NCBI GenBank assembly: GCA_018363915.1
Contig: JAGZMY010000001.1
Location: 62,001 to 126,000, forward strand
Direction: 5' to 3'
Length of the DNA: 64,000 nt
Source: Anaerococcus vaginalis
GTDB lineage: Bacteria > Bacillota > Clostridia > Tissierellales > Peptoniphilaceae
Shown here: positions 59,856-64,000 of the stretch, piece by piece
How the letters are laid out: each line of letters begins with the position of its first letter
Position numbering within the stretch: position 1 is the stretch's first letter
The notes under the pieces: model-generated
The model's database searches: none
Seen by the model: only the letters and a program-made list of their open reading frames with translations
Told to the model about the DNA's origin: nothing
Made by a program: the position numbers and the translations under genes

Positions 59856-60837
59856 CTTTTTTATTATCAGATGTTTTTGATTCTTTTTTTGTTTCCTTCT
59901 TTTGAGGACCATCTTCTGTTACTACTTTTGCTTTGTTAAATAGATCAGTTAGGTAATCAGAATATTTTTTATCATTTAAGGTTTTAGAAATTTCATCTTT
60001 TAATGCTTCTGGAGAATCTTTTTTATCTGTAACTTTTATTATATGGTATCCATAAGAAGTTTTAACAGGATCAGAAACTTCATCTTTTTTCATAGAAAAA
60101 GCTTTATCTGCAAATTCTTTAACCATTTTATCTTTAGTAAAGTATCCTAAATCTCCACCTTTTTCTGCATTAGCAGTATCTTTTGAATATTCTTTTGCAA
60201 GTTTTGCAAAATCTTCTCCATTATCTAATTTTTCTTTTACTTGTTTTGCTGTTGCTTCGTCAGCTACTAAAATATGGCTTGCTTTAACTTGAGATAGAGT
60301 ATCTTTATTTTCTTCATAATATTTTTTAATTTGTTTTTCATCTACTGGATTCTTTTCTTCAAACCAAGCTCTGTGTTTTTGATAAATTTCATCTTTTTTA
60401 ATTGTTTCTTTAAATTTATCACTACTCATATTATAATCTTCAAGCATTTTATCAAATTTTTCTTGTCCACCAAATTGTTGAACATATTGTAAAAATTTGT
60501 CATCAAGAGCTTTATCATCAACTTTTACATTATTTTTTTTCATATCATCTGCTATAAGTTTGTCTTGAACTAGCATTTGAACAATTGAAGGTTTTAATTG
60601 TTGTCTGCTTGCAAGCATTGCAGAATAAAAACTCATTTCATCTTTATAAGAATCTTTTGTGATTTTTTCTCCACCAACTAATGCTACTGCATCATCTGGT
60701 AATTTTTCTCCTTTTGCACTTTCTGAAGTTTGAGTTTCATTTGATCCGTTGTCTTTTTTGTCTTTTGCTCCATCATTAGCACAAGCACTTAATGCAAAAC
60801 TTGTTGCTAAAACTAAGGCTATAAGTCTTTTGTTCAT
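59818..60837 (-). CDS. prsA: PrsA foldase lipoprotein (parvulin peptidyl-prolyl isomerase)
   Basis: Extracytoplasmic lipoprotein that folds secreted proteins. The 339 residues have a signal with lipobox LSAC (C19), a charged linker, a SurA_N chaperone domain (about 45-180), a complete parvulin domain (about 188-285: KASHILVAD, GGDLGYFTKDKM and SYGYHIIKV), and a polar K/N/E tail. The stop of mfd overlaps its start as ATGA. Lipidation should depend on LspA (11.95 kb). Confidence 0.95.
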   Translation of the reverse strand: MNKRLIALVLATSFALSACANDGAKDKKDNGSNETQTSESAKGEKLPDDAVALVGGEKITKDSYKDEMSFYSAMLASRQQLKPSIVQMLVQDKLIADDMKKNNVKVDDKALDDKFLQYVQQFGGQEKFDKMLEDYNMSSDKFKETIKKDEIYQKHRAWFEEKNPVDEKQIKKYYEENKDTLSQVKASHILVADEATAKQVKEKLDNGEDFAKLAKEYSKDTANAEKGGDLGYFTKDKMVKEFADKAFSMKKDEVSDPVKTSYGYHIIKVTDKKDSPEALKDEISKTLNDKKYSDYLTDLFNKAKVVTEDGPQKKETKKESKTSDNKKDENNKENSNSNN

Positions 60838-63800
60838 TTTTTCTCCTTAACATTTTTAATAACTTTTAATAATTCGTAACAGTCTAACAGTTTTGTATTT
60901 TTATTTGGTAATTTAAAAGCTGGATTTTGTGAAAGGTCAAATGAAAGTTCTCCGTGATAATTTTCATTAATTTGAGATAATTGCTCAAAAGTAAATTTAT
61001 TTCTATCGTCATAAGATATTATTATTTCATTTTTTACTTCTCTAATTTCATCAAAACCTAATTTATCAGCAAGGGATTTTACCAATGATACGTACATTAT
61101 ATTGTCAACCATTAATGGAATATCTCCATACCTATCAATCAAATCTTCAACAAGAAAGCTATAGTCTTCCAAAGTTTCAATTCTTGATATTCTGGTGTAC
61201 ATTTCTATTTTTTGTCCTTGATCTTCTATATAAGATTCTGGAATATAAGCATCCACTTTCAAGTCAATATATACGTCATTTAAATCGCTAGATTTAAATT
61301 CTTTTCCGCTTGCTTTATTAACAGCTTGTTGCAAGAATTTAACATATAAGTCATATCCAATAGCTTCTACTTGCCCACTTTGGCTTTCACCTAAAATATT
61401 TCCTGCGCCCCTAAGTTCTAGATCTCTCATAGCAATTTTATAACCACTACCAAAGTCAGAAAAATCTTTAATTGATTTTAATCTTTTTTCACCTATTTCA
61501 GTTAAAACTTTTCCTTTGGCATAAGTAAAATAAGCATAAGAAGACCTAGATGATCGGCCTATTCTTCCTTTCAATTGATAAAGTTGACTAAGCCCCATCA
61601 TGTCAGAATCATAAACTATAATTGTGTTTACATTTTGTATATCCATACCAGTTTCAATGATTGTTGTGGCAAGAAGTATATCAATATCCCCATTAACAAA
61701 ATCTTCCATTATTTTTTCAAGATTTTTTGCAGACATTTGCCCATGAGCTATAGCAATATTTGCATCTGGTATTAATTCAACAAGTTCATTGTAAATTTTT
61801 TCGATATTATAAACTCTATTATAGACAAAATATACTTGCCCATCCCTATCAAGCTCTTTTTCGATAGCTCTTTTTATAATTGATGAATCATATTCTAATA
61901 CGTAAGTATTTACAGGAAGTCTTCTTTCTGGAGGTTCATCCAAAGTTGACATATCCCTTATCCCGGTTAATGATAATTGTAAAGTTCTTGGAATTGGTGT
62001 AGCAGACAAAGTTAAAACATCAATATTTTCTTTTAATTTTTTTAGCTTGTCTTTATGTCTTACACCAAATCTTTGCTCTTCATCTATAATTAACAAGCCA
62101 AGATTTTTAAATTTTATATCATTTGATAATAACCTATGAGTTCCTACAATAATATCAATTTTACCTGATTTTAAATTTTTTATATTTTTATCTTGTTCTT
62201 TTTTACTTACAAATCTAGATAATAAAGCACACTCTACAGGATAATCTTTAAACCTTTCTTTCATTGTAGAGTAATGTTGGCTTGCAAGAATTGTAGTTGG
62301 TACTAAAAAACAAACTTGATAGCCATCCATTATTGCTTTAAATGCAGCTCTTAAAGCTACTTCAGTTTTTCCATAACCAACATCTCCACAAAGAAGTCTA
62401 TCCATTGGTTTGATATTTTCCATATCATCTTTAATTTCATTAATTGATCTTACTTGGCTATCCGTTTCTTCATAAATAAAAGAATCTTCAAATTCTTTTT
62501 GCCAAGTTGTATCTTCACTAAAAGCATGTCCCTTGGCTTTTGATCTTTTTGCATAAAGTTCTACCAAATCATCTGCTATTTCATCTACAGCCTTTTTTGC
62601 TCTTTGCTTAGCTTTTTTCCATTGATTACTTCCAAGTGATGAAATTTTTGGCTTATCTCCCTTGTTTCCAATATATTTACTAACTAAATCCATTTGGTCA
62701 ACAGGAACAAATACTTTATCATTTCCCTTGTATTCAATTACAAAATAATCTTTTTTGGTATTATTTACTTCAATTTTAGATATGCCTTTATATATTCCAA
62801 TACCATTATTTTCATGAACTACATAATCTCCAATTTCTATATCAGAATAATTTATTATATCTTTAGCGCTTACTGGTTTCTTTCTTGTTTTTTTATTCTT
62901 TAATTTATCTTTACCAAAAATATCCCTATGAGAATATACATTTATTTTTTTGTCAGTGAAAATATAACCTCTTGATAAAGAATTTTCAGTTAAGATTATA
63001 TTAGTATTATTTAAATCAGAATCTAGACCAATAGAAAAATTTCCAATATTATTTTCATTAAAAATTTCTTTTATACTTTCTAGAGATTTTTTATCAGATG
63101 CAAAAATAATAACTTTTTCATTATTTTTAATTAAAGAATTAATATTAAAAATGAAATTTTCAATATTTTTATTAAAATTTTCTTGTTCAATAGATTTTAA
63201 TTCTATAATTTTTTTTGCTTTTATTATATTATTGTTTTTTAATAAACTTGAAGAATTTATTATAGGATAAGATTTGATATTAGTAAAAATTTTATTTATA
63301 TCTATTTTAATATTTTTAAATGATGGAAATATTTCCCCATTTTCTAACTGATTTGTAAAATCCAGATCTGATTTTTCCTTATCTTGTGAAAAATTGTCAA
63401 TTGACCTATTTAAATCTTGAAAAAGAAATATTGAATCTTCATCTAAATAATCAAAAAAGTCATCAAAATTTTCATTTCTATAGGGAGTAATTAAATCCTC
63501 ATTTGCAATATATAAACTATCGTTGAGATAAGAAATTATTTGATTATATTTATCTTTTAGTTTTGTAGAATTACCTAAATCTGATATATTTTCTATATCT
63601 TTTTTTATTAATTCAATTACTTTATTATAATCATTTATATCATAAATTAACTCTTTTGTTGGTCCAATTATTATTTCATCAATATTTTCAAGAGATCTTT
63701 GAGTGTCTTTATCAAAAAATCTCATTGAATCTATTTCTGTATCAAATAATTCTATTCTTATAGGATTATCATATTCTATAGGCCAAAAATCTATTATTGA

Positions 63801-64000
63801 ACCCCTAATAGAAAATTCTCCTTTTGACTCAACTAATTTTGTAAAATCATAATTTAATTCTATAAATGATTTTTTTACATCTCTTAAATCTAATTCACTA
63901 TCAATATCAATTTTAAATGACTTATCTTTAAAAATTTTTCTTGGAGTTAATTTATTTCTTAGTGCATCTAAAGTAGTAGTAATTATAAACTTATCCTCAT
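60834..64000 (-). CDS. mfd: Transcription-repair coupling factor Mfd, 5' end outside window
   Basis: Removes stalled RNA polymerase and recruits UvrA. The frame is open to the right edge: above the first internal ATG (63725) it continues with GEFSIRGSIIDFWP and IRIELFDTEID, the UvrB-like domain, so the true start is outside. Visible are the RNAP-interaction domain (GDYVVHENNGIGIYKG), helicase motifs DRLLCGDVGYGKTEVALR, IIDEEQRFGV and SATPIPRTL, the TRG motif region (GRIGRSSRSSYAYF), and the C-terminal D7. Over 1,050 of about 1,150 residues are present. It is translationally coupled to prsA. Confidence 0.96.
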   Translation of the reverse strand, partial: EDKFIITTTLDALRNKLTPRKIFKDKSFKIDIDSELDLRDVKKSFIELNYDFTKLVESKGEFSIRGSIIDFWPIEYDNPIRIELFDTEIDSMRFFDKDTQRSLENIDEIIIGPTKELIYDINDYNKVIELIKKDIENISDLGNSTKLKDKYNQIISYLNDSLYIANEDLITPYRNENFDDFFDYLDEDSIFLFQDLNRSIDNFSQDKEKSDLDFTNQLENGEIFPSFKNIKIDINKIFTNIKSYPIINSSSLLKNNNIIKAKKIIELKSIEQENFNKNIENFIFNINSLIKNNEKVIIFASDKKSLESIKEIFNENNIGNFSIGLDSDLNNTNIILTENSLSRGYIFTDKKINVYSHRDIFGKDKLKNKKTRKKPVSAKDIINYSDIEIGDYVVHENNGIGIYKGISKIEVNNTKKDYFVIEYKGNDKVFVPVDQMDLVSKYIGNKGDKPKISSLGSNQWKKAKQRAKKAVDEIADDLVELYAKRSKAKGHAFSEDTTWQKEFEDSFIYEETDSQVRSINEIKDDMENIKPMDRLLCGDVGYGKTEVALRAAFKAIMDGYQVCFLVPTTILASQHYSTMKERFKDYPVECALLSRFVSKKEQDKNIKNLKSGKIDIIVGTHRLLSNDIKFKNLGLLIIDEEQRFGVRHKDKLKKLKENIDVLTLSATPIPRTLQLSLTGIRDMSTLDEPPERRLPVNTYVLEYDSSIIKRAIEKELDRDGQVYFVYNRVYNIEKIYNELVELIPDANIAIAHGQMSAKNLEKIMEDFVNGDIDILLATTIIETGMDIQNVNTIIVYDSDMMGLSQLYQLKGRIGRSSRSSYAYFTYAKGKVLTEIGEKRLKSIKDFSDFGSGYKIAMRDLELRGAGNILGESQSGQVEAIGYDLYVKFLQQAVNKASGKEFKSSDLNDVYIDLKVDAYIPESYIEDQGQKIEMYTRISRIETLEDYSFLVEDLIDRYGDIPLMVDNIMYVSLVKSLADKLGFDEIREVKNEIIISYDDRNKFTFEQLSQINENYHGELSFDLSQNPAFKLPNKNTKLLDCYELLKVIKNVKEKK

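Noticed and set aside
1..64000. CRISPR array, tRNA, rRNA, prophage or transposase
   Set aside because: No regularly spaced repeat, cloverleaf-like gene, rRNA stretch, phage structural gene or transposase was seen in the window.

Overview
The window is chromosomal core sequence of a low-GC, Gram-positive (Firmicutes) bacterium. It is very A+T-rich, has strong AGGAGG-type ribosome binding sites, overlapping genes, and Bacillus/Clostridium-style gene neighbourhoods: rel-dtd, iscS-thiI, rplU-prp-rpmA-obg, nadD-yqeK-rsfS-comEA, alaS-yrzL-yqgF-yrzB, mutS-mutL-miaA and gmk-rpoZ-coaBC-priA. RNase J, RNase Y, RqcH and a Prp-processed L27 are Firmicutes hallmarks. An anaerobic coccus of the Peptoniphilaceae (Anaerococcus-like) is my best guess from overall character; no rRNA is present to prove it.

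Layout. 1-13.1 kb (+): recJ (cut by the left edge), rel, dtd, an MBL hydrolase, aspS, an RseC-like protein, a roughly 250-bp palindromic element, then der-plsY-gpsA-yggS-sepF-ylmH-lspA-ung. 13.1-14.0 kb (-): a YprB-type nuclease, convergent with ung. 14.1-29.8 kb (+): iscS-thiI; a promoter and L21 leader with rplU-prp-rpmA; obg-yhbY-nadD-yqeK-rsfS-comEA; an Rrf2 regulator, alaS, yrzL-yqgF-yrzB, a Fur-family regulator, rnj, a trmR/trhP pair for wobble-uridine modification, and a methyltransferase. 29.9-31.4 kb (-): a small hydrophilic protein and pepT. 31.6-39.3 kb (+): dut, a membrane-anchored domain protein, mutS-mutL-miaA-ynbB. From 39.35 kb to the right edge almost everything is on the minus strand: a Xer recombinase, a cell-wall GH73 protein, rny, a heterodimeric ABC exporter, cysK-cysE, rpsB-tsf, ftsY, gmk-rpoZ-coaBC-priA, hup, and mfd (cut by the right edge)-prsA-prsA2. 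rqcH is the one plus-strand exception.

The genes serve translation and ribosome assembly (aspS, alaS, rplU, rpmA, rpsB, tsf, der, obg, yhbY, rsfS, rqcH), tRNA modification (thiI, miaA, trmR, trhP), DNA repair (recJ, ung, mutS, mutL, mfd, priA, dut), RNA decay (rnj, rny), and envelope work (plsY, lspA, sepF, prsA, GH73). I saw no prophage, CRISPR array, insertion sequence with a transposase, tRNA or rRNA.

The points most worth a second look are: a MutL whose C-terminal endonuclease motifs all look lost; a perfect 16+16-bp palindrome abutting the promoter of a Xer recombinase exactly where coding strand flips from + to -; the long palindromic element at 6.75-7.0 kb; a terminator built from the last codons of two convergent genes; a noncanonical sorting signal (NVKTG); and a degenerate PrsA paralogue. 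I did not find a clearly new multi-gene system.
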